Origin: Edaphochlamys debaryana
Lineage: Eukaryota > Chlorophyta > Chlorophyceae > Chlamydomonadales
Assembly: GCA_016858145.1 (NCBI GenBank)
Contig: JAEHOE010000046.1
Coordinates: 186,001-250,000, forward strand
Direction: 5' to 3'
DNA length: 64,000 nucleotides
Shown: positions 36,206-46,302 of the stretch, piece by piece
Numbering within the stretch: position 1 is the first letter of the stretch
Layout of the letters: each line of letters begins with the position of its first letter
Translations under genes and position numbers: made by a program
The notes under the pieces: generated by a model
Databases searched by the model: none
Told to the model about the DNA's origin: nothing
The model's input: the letters and a program-made list of their open reading frames with translations, nothing else

Positions 36206-37014
36206 ATGGGCAAGTCCACCAAGACGGTCGACACGGACGCAGGGGAGCAGGGTGGGGACTATGACACTAAGAAGCGGTTCTGCTCCGTGATCGCTAAGCC
36301 TCTCGCGGACGAGAAGCTGTGCAAGAAGGTCTACAAGCTATGCAAGAAGGCCTCCAAGCGGAAGCAAATCCGACGAGGAGTGAAGGAGGTCGTCAAGGCC
36401 CTGAAGAAGAACACGAAAGGGTGGGTCGAGGCGCCAGCCGCCCTGCCGTGTCGGCGCTGGGGCGGTGCTTCGCCGGCTGCGCTTTCGCCGGTGCCCTGTG
36501 CTACATGGAACAACGCCTGACTCCATGCTCGCATTTGCAGGATTTGCATCCTGGCGGGCGACATCTCCCCCATCGACGTGCTCACGCACATCCCCGTCGT
36601 GTGCGAGGACCACAAGGTCCAGTACATCTACGTGCCTTCCAAGGAGGTGAGCATTGCGTGTTTTCCTGGGGCTCTCGGCTTCTTTGGGACGGGTGCGGGT
36701 TGGGGACTTAAGGGCGGGGCCAGACTTCCCCTCGGCGTCAGCCCCGAATCCTGCGTGGGCTGTCTTCCACCTGCCTGCACATCCTTCCAGCTCTTGAGAT
36801 GCCCTTGAAGCCACTACACCCCGCACTGCTTCCACCGTCCTCGCCCCACCAGGACCTCGGTGCCGCCGCGCTCAGCAAGCGGCCAACCTCCTGCCTGCTC
36901 GTCCTGCCCAAGCCCCTAAAGGGCGGCGAGGGCGACGACGAGGACGCCAAGGAGTTCGCCGAGGCGTATGCGGAGATTGAGAAGAAGGTCAAGTCGGCCC
37001 AGGTCGTCTTCTAA
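36206..37014 (+). CDS. NHP2: H/ACA ribonucleoprotein subunit NHP2
   Basis: Three exons, 36206-36420, 36541-36646 and 36853-37014, all with GT-AG borders and correct phase, give 160 residues, the usual length. L7Ae-family motifs are intact: KKASKRKQIRRGVKEVVKAL, ICILAGDISPIDVLTHIPVV, CEDHKVQYIYVPSKE and LGAAALSKRPTSCLLV. NHP2 sits with dyskerin, NOP10 and GAR1 on H/ACA guide RNAs in the nucleolus, for pseudouridylation of rRNA and, in many eukaryotes, telomerase RNA biology. The acidic N-terminus (DTDAGEQGGDYDTKKRFC) is lineage-variable. The start has CACAATGGG context. The sequence favours NHP2 over the related SNU13. Confidence 0.94.
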
Positions 37015-37408
37015 GCGGCGCTAACTTAACCCGGAGCAAACCAGCGCAGCGGAGCCCAGCGAATGGGCCACGTTGCCTCTATCTAGCAAGGAGCATTGTA
37101 TAGAATGAAGAGGGGCAGAGCCGGCCTTTTGTGGCGTCCGGGGCAGTCCGACAGCAACGGTGTCGCCCTGACGGCCTGGGGACGCTCTGCCGCTGCGCGG
37201 AGGCCTTGAGCGGGCCGCCAGCGGCCCGACTGAGCAATGCGCCCACTCGGGCGCTGCATCCTGGGCGGCCCGCGCCGTCGCGTTGCTCAGGCGGCGTGTT
37301 AGCAGCCGCTGTTCGGAGTCAGCGGCCAGCGGCGGCTAGCGGAGGCGGCAGAGGCGATGGCGTGCGGCGTCCAGCGGCATGCATGGAGGACGGGGTGGCA
37401 ACGCCAGC

Positions 37409-40400
37409 TCAGTAGCCGCCGCGGTCGTAGGCGGCTCGGCGTGCGGCGTCTCTCAGCACGGAGTAGGCCTCCTGGCAGGCCTGGAATTTCTTGGTGCTCT
37501 CGGCCTTCTTCTTGGGGTCGGGCTGCCTGCGCGGTGGCGAGAGGCGTGGGGTGGCGAGACGTTCGCAAGGCACGGAAGGGAGGGAAAGGGTTTAGGGGTA
37601 GGCAGGCGCGTTGTCGCGGCGCAATGCTGGGTGACCGTGTACGATCATGAACCAAGAGACAAGAACTGCAACGAACGAGGTAGACGGGCAGACAGAGCGT
37701 GTTGCGGCGGCGCGAGTGCAGGTGTTGCCGCGGTGGGTTGGTTAGTTGTGACGAGCTGGGGTTTGGGGTTAACAGGAGCAGTACTAGCGCTGCGGCGTGG
37801 GAAGTCGTGCCCCGTGGACGCAAGGGAGCGTCCGTACCTGTCCGGATGGTGCTTCATGGCGGCGGCTCGGAAGGCGGCCTGGACTTCCTCCTTGGAGGCG
37901 CCCGGGCTCAGGCCCAGGGTTGCGTAGTAGCCCTTGGGGTCGCCGGCGGGGCCGGCCCGTGCGCCGTTGGACCCGTAGCCCGTGTCCCCGCCAGACTGGA
38001 GGGTTGGGCAGATGGAAGAGGCGTGGGCTTGTAATGGTGAAGCGATGAGGCAAGAGCGTCCGAGTCCCGAGACCCGCACTGGCCATCATGGGACCCTTCG
38101 CAAGTGCAACAAACTAGATGTCAGCCCCCAGTCTCCACTTCCCGCTTCATGCAGCACTCTTCCTTGCCTGCCGGTCTTGCCGCTGCTGCTGTTGTTGCCG
38201 CCTCCCGTACTCCTTGCGGCTCCTGTACGTGCCGCTGTACCGCCCTTCGCTGTCGTACCCGAACGCCTCGTCAGGATCCTGGGGACGTGGGGCCGAAGAA
38301 AGTAGGTGGCAGGCCGCAACAACGCGACAATGAGCGAAGGTCCGATCCCAAGCAAAGGACCTAGGGCCAGGGGGGGGGTAAAAACATTAGTTCCATACAC
38401 CACCCCACAAAAGTTCGGACCCCCCCGACCCCCCACCCCCCCCCTTGCCGTACACTGCACACACTGCCGTACATGGCCATAATGTAACCCATTTCCCTCG
38501 ACTTTTGTGCCAATCGGCTGCGCTTCGTGTGCGCTACTGCCTTGCGCGTGCACCGGAAGCGTCGATGAGGCTTGGGTCCCGTCCATTGACCATCCCCGCG
38601 TCCATGGACCACTCTCCGGTACCTTGCATCCGCGCTATTCATGCCCTAGGCCTCCTATATGATGAGCTACGGTCATAATAGTACACCCGGACGTCTAGCA
38701 GCGGTGGCAGTGCCGGTCGTGACGTGTCCCACGCACGGACATGCCGACATGTGGCACCCGCAGCCACCCTTCGACCACCATCCCTATGGTCTGTGGTGCT
38801 CAGGCACACCCACGGTTCAGCCTCTCCTTGATACCACGCGTGTACGCAAGGAAAGGGCCCTTGGGCTGCGTCAGACCGCTGTGACAAAAGTTCGGACGGG
38901 AGCTGTACAAAAGTTCGGGACCCCCCTTCCCCCCCCCTCCCCCCCCCCAACTTTGAGGGCTCATAACTTTTTTCCTAGAACCTCGGTTTCCATTCTGAAA
39001 GCGGATTTGGGCTCCTCTTGTCGAGCTCTCCAAAGTTAAAGCGTGGTGTAATTTTTTACACTTCCTGCCCCCCCCCTGCTAGGGCTGAGCACAACCCAAT
39101 ACCGCAGACCCACCTGCCGGACCCATTCGTAGCGCCACCACGCCTCCTGTTCCTCCGCTGAGGCGCTGGGCAGGGGCCGCTGTAGTCGGGCCCGCAGGCC
39201 CAGGAAGCCAGCGTGCAGCTCGGGCCAGAAGCTGCGGTGTTGGAGGCAGGGTTGAGGGAAGGAAGGAGCGACAGTAACGCGTCTTGCAGGTGCGCCGTCA
39301 GGTGGGACGTTACTGCAAGCCCGAGGCAGTCCGCCTAGCGCACCAGAGTGCCCGGCAGCCCTCAGACGCAACCTTGAGCCACAGCCCCACCGCCACGCCC
39401 CACGCTCACATGGCGGCGGCGTAGCCGATTGCGCCCCACACCACGGCGCCCAGGGTCCAGCCCAGGGGCCCCCCGCTGAAGGGCACTAGGGCGCCGCTGG
39501 CCAGCATGCCCGCGCCCGCGGCCAGGGAGGCCACCCGGCTGGGGTTGGGCAGCAGCGGCCCCGAGGACAGGCCCGGCTTGTAGCCTGCGGGCACACACGG
39601 CGTGAGGGGTACGGTGGAAATTTTGGGGCTGCGGGCCGGCTGCCCCCCCGCCGAGCCAGTAGTGCACTCAGGCGGCAGCTTGGCTGTCAGGGCGCAAGCC
39701 CATGCCGGCCCGGGCCCCTACCCCAACATCACATGAGCGGGCCCCTGCCCCCGGTCCGGTTCCCCTCCCAGCTCCGCCTCCCCGGCCCCCACCCGCCACG
39801 TAGGTGCGCATGGCGGTGCCGCGGATGCGCGTCTTGAACACGAAGGCCGGCGCGAACACGGGCGTGGCGGCCAGGCGGGACAGCTGCACGTCCATCACCA
39901 CCAGCTGCACTCGGTCGCCGCTGCAGCGCGGACGGGCGGAGCGTTAGACAGACAGACAGACAGAAAGACAGACAGGCAGGCAGGCGGAGGTGACGTGGCG
40001 CAGATCGAGCATGGGGCTGGGATAAGGGACACTGGGTACCGGTAGTTGGCATGCAAGGTTTGGGGAAGGTGCGGCAGGCAGGGTGCAGGTTTACGAGCAG
40101 CAAAATTGGGGGCGGCGCCTGGGGGTGTCTGGCTTTCGCACGCGATAGCACCCGGCAGCGATTAGCTCACCCAAACATCTTGCGCAGCTGCTCCTCCGCG
40201 GTGCGCTGCTCCGCAGCCCTGCGCAGGAGTTGGCAACAACTTGGTAGATTAGCAGGGTAGTACTGCTCCTCGCTCTACGTGCAACCACCCACCCAGCCCC
40301 GCCTGAGCCTGTACGCAGCGCACCGAGCTGAGGCCCCACCTGATGGTGTTCCTCACTGCCTCCGTGGCGGCCAAGGGGCTCATCTGGAAGGGCACAACAC

Positions 40401-41621
40401 GGTCCGGCTCCACCGCCCTGCCAGAGTCTGCGCGGCTGATGTAGTCGCCGTACGGTAGCGCCTGCCGTACGTACTCCCCCGGCTTCATTTTGTCGATGGC
40501 GGGGTCGTGGCGGTACTGCTCGGAGGACACACACAAACGAGGTTCGCGCATCACTTCCTGGGCCTTGGCACAGGCGGCTGCACTCAGCAACAGATCGAGA
40601 GTGCCCGCCGCACCGGAGGCCCCACTTTTCCTCAAAGCCCACGAGACCCCGGCCCCACCTTTGCCCCCGCGTAGACCTGCGTCTCCAGGGACTCGGCGCT
40701 CCAGCGCCGCTCGTACCGCCAGTCGGGTGCGACCGTGTACCAGTCGGTCACCCACTCCGCCGGCCGGCCCCGTGAGGCTGGGCGCAGGCGCGTGTGGCCA
40801 ATCTGCGGCCAAGCGCAGCCGCGTCAGCTGTGAGCCACCGAGTGCGTTGCCCAGAGGACTAGGGTCTACCCTGTGTCATGTTTCGTGCTTGCAATGCCCC
40901 CTTCACGCCCTCGTGCCTTGCTCAATGACGTGAGGGGCGGCTGGTGGCCCGGTGAGATGCACTCGTTGCCTGCATGCCCCACGCCCTTCCAGACCCATTC
41001 TGCGCCTGACCGCTGCGCATCCAGCTCTCGACACCCATGCTGCTCTGTACGCCAGCTACTCGAGGCTCGACTTGTCGCCTGGCCGCCCTTTTCATGACCC
41101 CAGGCTACCAACCTGTGCCGACTGGACGTGCACCTGAGCCTCCGTGGAGACGCACCAGAAGGGCAGCAGCATCGTTTTCAACTGCAGGGAGCAGCGCCAA
41201 AGCATTGTCTTCAAACGGGGAGCGCGCTCAGCAGAGCGTGGAGGCACAAGCCCAGGGTCGCCCCTGCACGAGCCGGGGGGTCCTCGCGGGGGGCGCACGG
41301 GGAATGCCCCCTGGCCCCGCTCACCCGGTCCCAGCCCCCTGGCTGCGCGGTGAGCAGCCCAGAGTGGTGCGCCTCATACTCGTTCTCCGCTTCCTGGGCC
41401 GTGAGGCTGAAGGGCAGCACGCGGCTCTTTGAGGCTGCGAGAGCGCCGGGGCGCTGCTGGGACTTGTCCTGGGACTTGTCTGAAGACGAGGAGACGTGCC
41501 GTCTGGACGTACCCGTGCGCCGCAGTACGTCGCACAGCCCCGCATTGCCACGGAGGAACACGCCGAGAGCAGGTAGGGCGTGGTGCAGGAGCGCCCCCGT
41601 AGGCCCAGGCGATGGGAGCAT
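37409..41621 (-). CDS. Membrane J-domain protein, probably mitochondrial
   Basis: Eleven exons in phase (41621-41325, 41181-41113, 40802-40659, 40515-40340, 40218-40171, 39920-39793, 39584-39410, 39231-39114, 38278-38168, 37995-37838, 37526-37409) give about 513 residues. The N-terminus is Arg/Ser-rich with RRTGTSRRHVSSSS, like a mitochondrial presequence. A middle part holds FKTRIRGTAMRTYVAG, then two Gly/Ala-rich hydrophobic stretches (VASLAAGAGMLASGALVPF; LGWTLGAVVWGAIGYAAA), likely membrane hairpins. The J domain is at the C-terminus: YYATLGLSPGASKEEVQAAF, KHHPDR with the HPD motif that stimulates Hsp70 ATPase, and QACQEAYSVLRDAARRAAYD. A C-terminal J domain behind membrane segments suggests an Hsp70 recruiter at an organelle membrane. 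The intron after 38168 has a GC donor; the exon 2 donor GTTGGT is weak. An R1 repeat fills part of the intron between 39114 and 38278. Confidence 0.85.
38330..39075 (-). mobile_element. Dispersed repeat R1, longest copy, in J-protein intron
   Basis: On the minus strand it begins near AGGAAGTGTAAAAAATTACA, passes through GAGGAGCCCAAATCCGCTTT (shared with the copy near 52.9 kb) and ends in the CGCAAGGCAGTAGCGCACAC ... CCATGTACGGCAGTGTG segment shared with 11.7 kb, then GGGG-rich sequence. No transposase or reverse-transcriptase frame and no convincing terminal repeats were found, so the class is unknown. Boundaries are approximate. Confidence 0.75.
39944..39982 (+). repeat. GACA/GGCA tetranucleotide repeat
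   Basis: Runs of GACA then GGCA next to an acceptor of the J-protein gene (intron side). Confidence 0.8.
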
Positions 41622-42015
41622 GCTGATGTTTCACCGTCACCCCTACCACCCCTGGACTATAAAGGGCTATTCTAGCATTCTGTCATGGCCACCATAGCGA
41701 CTGACTCGGCGAGGGCCCCAGTCCAGTCTGGCATAAAAGCCGATGCCAGCATCGGCTGGGTGCCACAGCTTCCCCAGCCCCTGCAGCCCTACACACTCTT
41801 ATAACTGTTGTCGCAGTCCACACGACTTGCACGCAGCACACGGAACGTAGCCGATCCAAACAGCGACTCGCAACCCGCACTCAACAACCCGCACTTGCTG
41901 TCGCGCAACACGACTGACAGCGCCCAAGATATCACTGCAACCACACGAGCGCTGTCAGCGCTGAGTAGGCCGCTGCCGATTACAACCTAGCCCTACCCGT
42001 CACCAGCCATCTCCC
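41622..42015. promoter_or_regulatory. Shared upstream region of J-protein and VTT genes
   Basis: 394 bases separate two divergent start codons. CTATAAAGGG near 41657 is a TATA-like element, and ATAAAAG near 41732 is another candidate. Which gene each would serve is not clear. Confidence 0.45.
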
Positions 42016-44395
42016 ATGGCGCCGCTGCTCCTCCAGCGGCAGGCGCCGTGCCGCCTGGCTCAGCAGCAGTTTGTGGTTTCGGGATGCGTGAGCCTTCCTT
42101 GCCGGCCTCTCGCGGGCCCGGCTCGGCGGACGGCTTCGCGGGCTATGACGCGGGCCACACGTGGTGGAGAAGCCGAGCCAAGCCCGCTCAGCTGCCGCAT
42201 TCCTGACTCTGAGGGCGTCGTTTGCGAGCCCGTGCCCACTCGCCAGCCGGATGTGCCTTCCAGCAGCGGCTCGGCGGAGGACCAGTGGCTGGGGGGCCGG
42301 ACAGCGCTGGCGCTAGCAGCCGCGACTGGGCTATCTCTTCTCCTAGTAGACGCAGCCTGGGCTAGCGGCGGCACCATTTCTGGCGGAGCGCTGGATCTCT
42401 TCAAGGACTTTTTGGTGAGCAAGGATGGAAAGGTCCACATTGTGCGCTTGCCGCGCTCGGCCTTGACGGGTCATGACCACGAACGGCATACGACAGCGTT
42501 ACGCGCTTAGTTTTGGGCTTTAGCGGTCCAGCGCGACGGTTCGGGCGTCGCCGAAGCTGCGCGACGTTCGCGACGTCCGCCTGGCGTGCACGCGCGCGCG
42601 GCCCTGCTCAGCTCTGGTCGTGGGGTCGTTTGCAGCTCACAGCCTGAGCAGGCTGACAGCGCTTATGGGCGCAGGCGCGCAGGACCACATACGCGCATAC
42701 CCAACCACCCCGACGTCTGGCTGCCCACGTCCCCCCCAGGACCAAGTGGAGGCGATGGGACCGATGGGCGCGGTCGTCTTCGTGGTGGTGGTCATGCTCA
42801 GCGAGATGATTCCGCTGTTCCCAACACAGCCGCTGTCCCTGGCCAGCGGCATGCTGTTCGGCGGGAAGCAGGTGGGCGACTGCTGCGGGCGCGTGTTGTG
42901 GAGGGCTGCAAGGACTGCCACGTATGCAAGTCGTGGCGATCTCACAGCGGAGAGTCCGACGGGAGACAGGGGAGGATGAGGCGGGGAGGGAGAAAGGGCG
43001 TTGAGGAGGGCTGGAACGGCTCCAAAGCTTCTGTGAGAGACTCGGTCACGGCCACGTTACTCAAGGTCGTATGACTCACCCACAGCTTTGCAGATGCTGC
43101 GGCGCCGTTGTACTCTGCATCTGAAGGTTGCCCGCACGCTGCTCCTAACCACGCCCCTCCCGCTACCCGCTACCCCAGGGGGCCATCCTGATGCTGATAG
43201 GGGTCACCCTGGCCGCCATCAACGCCTTCGTCATCTCCCGCGGCATTGGCCGGGGCCTGGCGGAGAAGGTGCGCCATGCACATGTGCCGCCCTCGCCCCC
43301 ACCCACCGTGCACGTGCCTGCCAGCGCCCTGGACATGTCCGCACTCGCCCCCTCCTCCGCCGCGGAAACCCACATCAGCTAGCCCCGCCTCTGACCTCAC
43401 CCTCGCCTCCGACCTCCGCCCCCGCCTCCAACCTCGCCCCCGACCCCCGCACTTCCGCCCTCGTCACAGGTCATCTCGATGGAGATGGGCGAGGAGCCCA
43501 TGGACCACCCCGGCGCCGCCAACCACAACCTGGTGGCGCGCAAGCTGGCCGAGGTGCAGCGCACCATTGAGACCGGCACCTTCTCGCAGCAGCTCATCGC
43601 TGTGGCGCTGCTGCGGCTAACGCCCGTGGTGCCCTTCTCCGCCTCCAACTACGTTCTGGGGCTCACGCCCCTGCAGATGCCCGCCTTCGCCCTGGGCACC
43701 GTGGCCGGCATGAGCGTGTGGGCCGTGCTGTACGCGTCGCTGGGCGGCGTGGGCCGGAACCTGCTGGAGAACGGCGTGGACCTGGCCGAGGTGGTGGCGG
43801 GTGAGCGCATTCAGGGATGGGGCTCTTGGGAGGAGGGCATGTGGGTCGCAAAGGAGGGAGGGGCGCTGGGCCGAGGTGGTCGCGGGTGAGGGGATACAGG
43901 AAAGATGCGATACAGGGCAGGAGCGTTGGGATGAGGGCATGTGGGTCGCGAAGACGAACGGGGCGGTTTGCTGGGAGTAGTAACGGGGGTCGGGGGTCGT
44001 GGCTAATGGGATGTGGGTCGTGCGGAATGTGGGTCATGCGGACGGTGGGCTTGTGCAGGGGGCTTGTGCGCGGAGAGGGCAGGGGCCGGCAGCCAGGGGC
44101 GTGCGAGGGCAGCCAGGACTGCTGGCACGGACACCTTGCACTAAGCAGCTGTTTCCTTTTGCCCCCCGCAGAGCTGGCGGAGCAGTCTGGCGCTTACACC
44201 AAGCCCGTGCTCCTGGGCGCGGGTGTGCTGGCGGCCGGCGCGGCGGTCTTCTACACGCTCACGCACAAGCCGCAGCCCGCCGGCGGCCCCGAGTCGCCCG
44301 CTGGCACCACCAGCTCTGCCTCGGCCCCGGGCTCCTCCGACGAGGCGGACCAGGGCGTGCGGGTGCAGTCGGAGCAGCAGCTCCTGCGCAAGTAG
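42016..44395 (+). CDS. VTT-domain (DedA/TVP38/TMEM64-like) membrane protein
   Basis: Five exons, 42016-42414, 42740-42871, 43179-43268, 43470-43800 and 44172-44395, all GT-AG and in phase, give 391 residues. The first 90 or so residues are Arg/Ser/Pro-rich and look like an organelle transit peptide, probably plastid; a hydrophobic segment with an Ala-x-Ala-like end follows (LLLVDAAWASGG). The VTT core shows both signature parts: EMIPLFPTQPLSLASGMLFG and RLTPVVPFSASNYVLGLTPL, with LYASLGGVGRNLLENG after. A last hydrophobic segment (VLLGAGVLAAGAAVFYTLTH) precedes a Pro/Ser-rich tail. Known family members are membrane proteins, several with lipid-scramblase or transport roles; the substrate here is unknown. 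A 3' fragment is duplicated in inverse orientation at 18.6-19.5 kb. Confidence 0.9.
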
Positions 44396-44830
44396 GGCGC
44401 CTCCCGCGAGCGGAGGCTACGGCGGAGATAGACTGCGGCGGAGGTTGCGGCGGATGCAGAGCGCAGGGAGGGAGCGGAGGGCTACCTCTTCTCGATAGCC
44501 GAGGGTTATTCTCTTGGGGGCGGGCAGGCGGAGGTTCATTGAATGAGCGGCGCCAGCCGAGCTGGGCCGAGCGAGAGTTCTGTGTTCTTTTGCGGGAAGT
44601 GCCCGGGGCGTGAGGGCTCCGGGGACCCCTGCCTCAAGTACGAGAGGTGGCGAGTGCGAGGGACCCTACGCTTTTCACATAGCGGCGGGGGACCTACCGT
44701 AGGCACGACTGCGGTCCATTTTGCAGGGGCATAGAGCCACACCCGCGGGAGGGTGGGAAGGCTTGGGGCGCATGTGACGACGCGCATGGCCGCAAGCCTG
44801 GTTAGTTGACTACCAGAATACTGATTGCGC
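44396..44830. other. VTT gene 3' flank
   Basis: The first 170 bases or so match the flank of the duplicated fragment at 18.6 kb. No gene seen. Confidence 0.5.
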
Positions 44831-45073
44831 ATGCCGCTTGCCGCCGAAGGGGCGGAGGAGAGGCTGCAGGATCGGTGGTTGACCACTCTGCGCAGGCGGC
44901 GCCACGCCCAAGCTGTAGCGTTTTTTGCCTTTCGACGGCGTGCTGTCTTTAAGACGTGGGGCAACCTTGTGCGACAGCGCGAGGTTGCGGTGTATACTCC
45001 TTTCATTCTCTGTTCCGGTTTGGTGTTGGTTCGTGCTGTCGAGGACTTGCTGCATCCGGGTCTGAGCTACTAG
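44831..45073 (+). CDS. Possible small protein, 80 residues, unknown
   Basis: An intronless ATG frame ending in TAG, just after the VTT gene. It is strongly basic then hydrophobic (WLTTLRRRRHAQAVAFFAFR, then VAVYTPFILCSGLVLVRAVE), so it could be a small tail-anchored or mitochondrial protein. There is no homology I can name and no expression signal; chance is possible. Confidence 0.3.
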   Translation: MPLAAEGAEERLQDRWLTTLRRRRHAQAVAFFAFRRRAVFKTWGNLVRQREVAVYTPFILCSGLVLVRAVEDLLHPGLSY

Positions 45074-46302
45074 CGAAGTAGACGAGTGGGCGCCGGGGTG
45101 AGCTCACGTTGAGCCGCCCCATTCTGGCGGGCGGGCGCAGGGGGCCACGATCTAGGCTTGGTTTGTTGGAGCGCGTGTGCGGCGTGTGCGGTGAGAGGCG
45201 CCTGGTTGGGTCCGCTAGCGAGAGATTGCTTTCGGCGCTTGTCGGAAGCGGTCCTCGGGCACGAGAGGCAGTGGAGCAGGGTTGTGTTGCGATAGGAGTG
45301 GAGCGCCGCAGGAGCGACAGAGGCTACCGCAAAGCCATTTCGAGTTTCATGGTTGCCCGTGCAGGCTTTTGCCGTGTGTCCTGGTCAGAAGTCGTGTCGG
45401 TGCGTTGGTCTTGTAGACATGAAGCCTGTAAACAGAGCGTTCGACTCCCTGTCCCGAGACTGCCTGTCCCGACAACCACTCCTCTTGGCCTCTGCACAGT
45501 CCACACCACCTCTTCCCTGGGCAGGAGTAAGCTTAAGTAAACACATCAACCAGCTCCACGTCATGAGGAAGAGCCACACATGCCCCAGAAGCCTCGATCG
45601 CACGCGAGCCCATCCACCTACCCGACAACCGGCCACCGCAGCACTGGGCAGGACACTAGTACCCCATCATAGAAAGGCGCATGGAAAGGCGCGAAGGCGT
45701 TGAAAGGCGTACGATCAGCGCAGATCACACTGCAACGTTTGAATCTCATGAGGCGTTGCCACAGCCGGCATCCCGGCGTAGCGGGTCACACCAGTACGCA
45801 CCCCTACACCTACATGCATCTACATGGGTCAATATTTGATTGCATCGTGCTCTTCTCTCCCGCGCATAGAATTCAGAAGACATGCAGGGATCCTTTCGGC
45901 CCTGAAGGAAGAGAGAGACATCCTCCCAGCGCGTTGAACACAAGCCGCCCACCAGACTGGGGCCCGGAGCCGTGCGTACCCATGTGCATTAGAATTGCAC
46001 TCTGCTTTATAAGCGCCCCACCAACATACCCTTGGTAACCCCACTGCTCTAGCCTTCATCACAGTAGGACCCTCCTCAGGGTTGACGCCTCCACAGGGGA
46101 GTATTTTCCCAAAGTCCCATCCTCACGAGCTCGGAACCTCATACGTCATACCACGCCAAAAGCACAGGCTGCTTGTGATGAATACCTGTCTCATATCCTG
46201 CTCATGCAACCGTGCCCGGCTGCATCCACTGATCCCACACCCGGCGATCCACACAAAGAACCCACACCCAGCGACCCACACACCTCCTGCGCAACGGCAC
46301 GC
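45074..46302. other. No supported gene
   Basis: Open frames exist on both strands but none shows motifs or splice-consistent structure. The right part is the 3' flank of the kinase gene. Confidence 0.4.
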
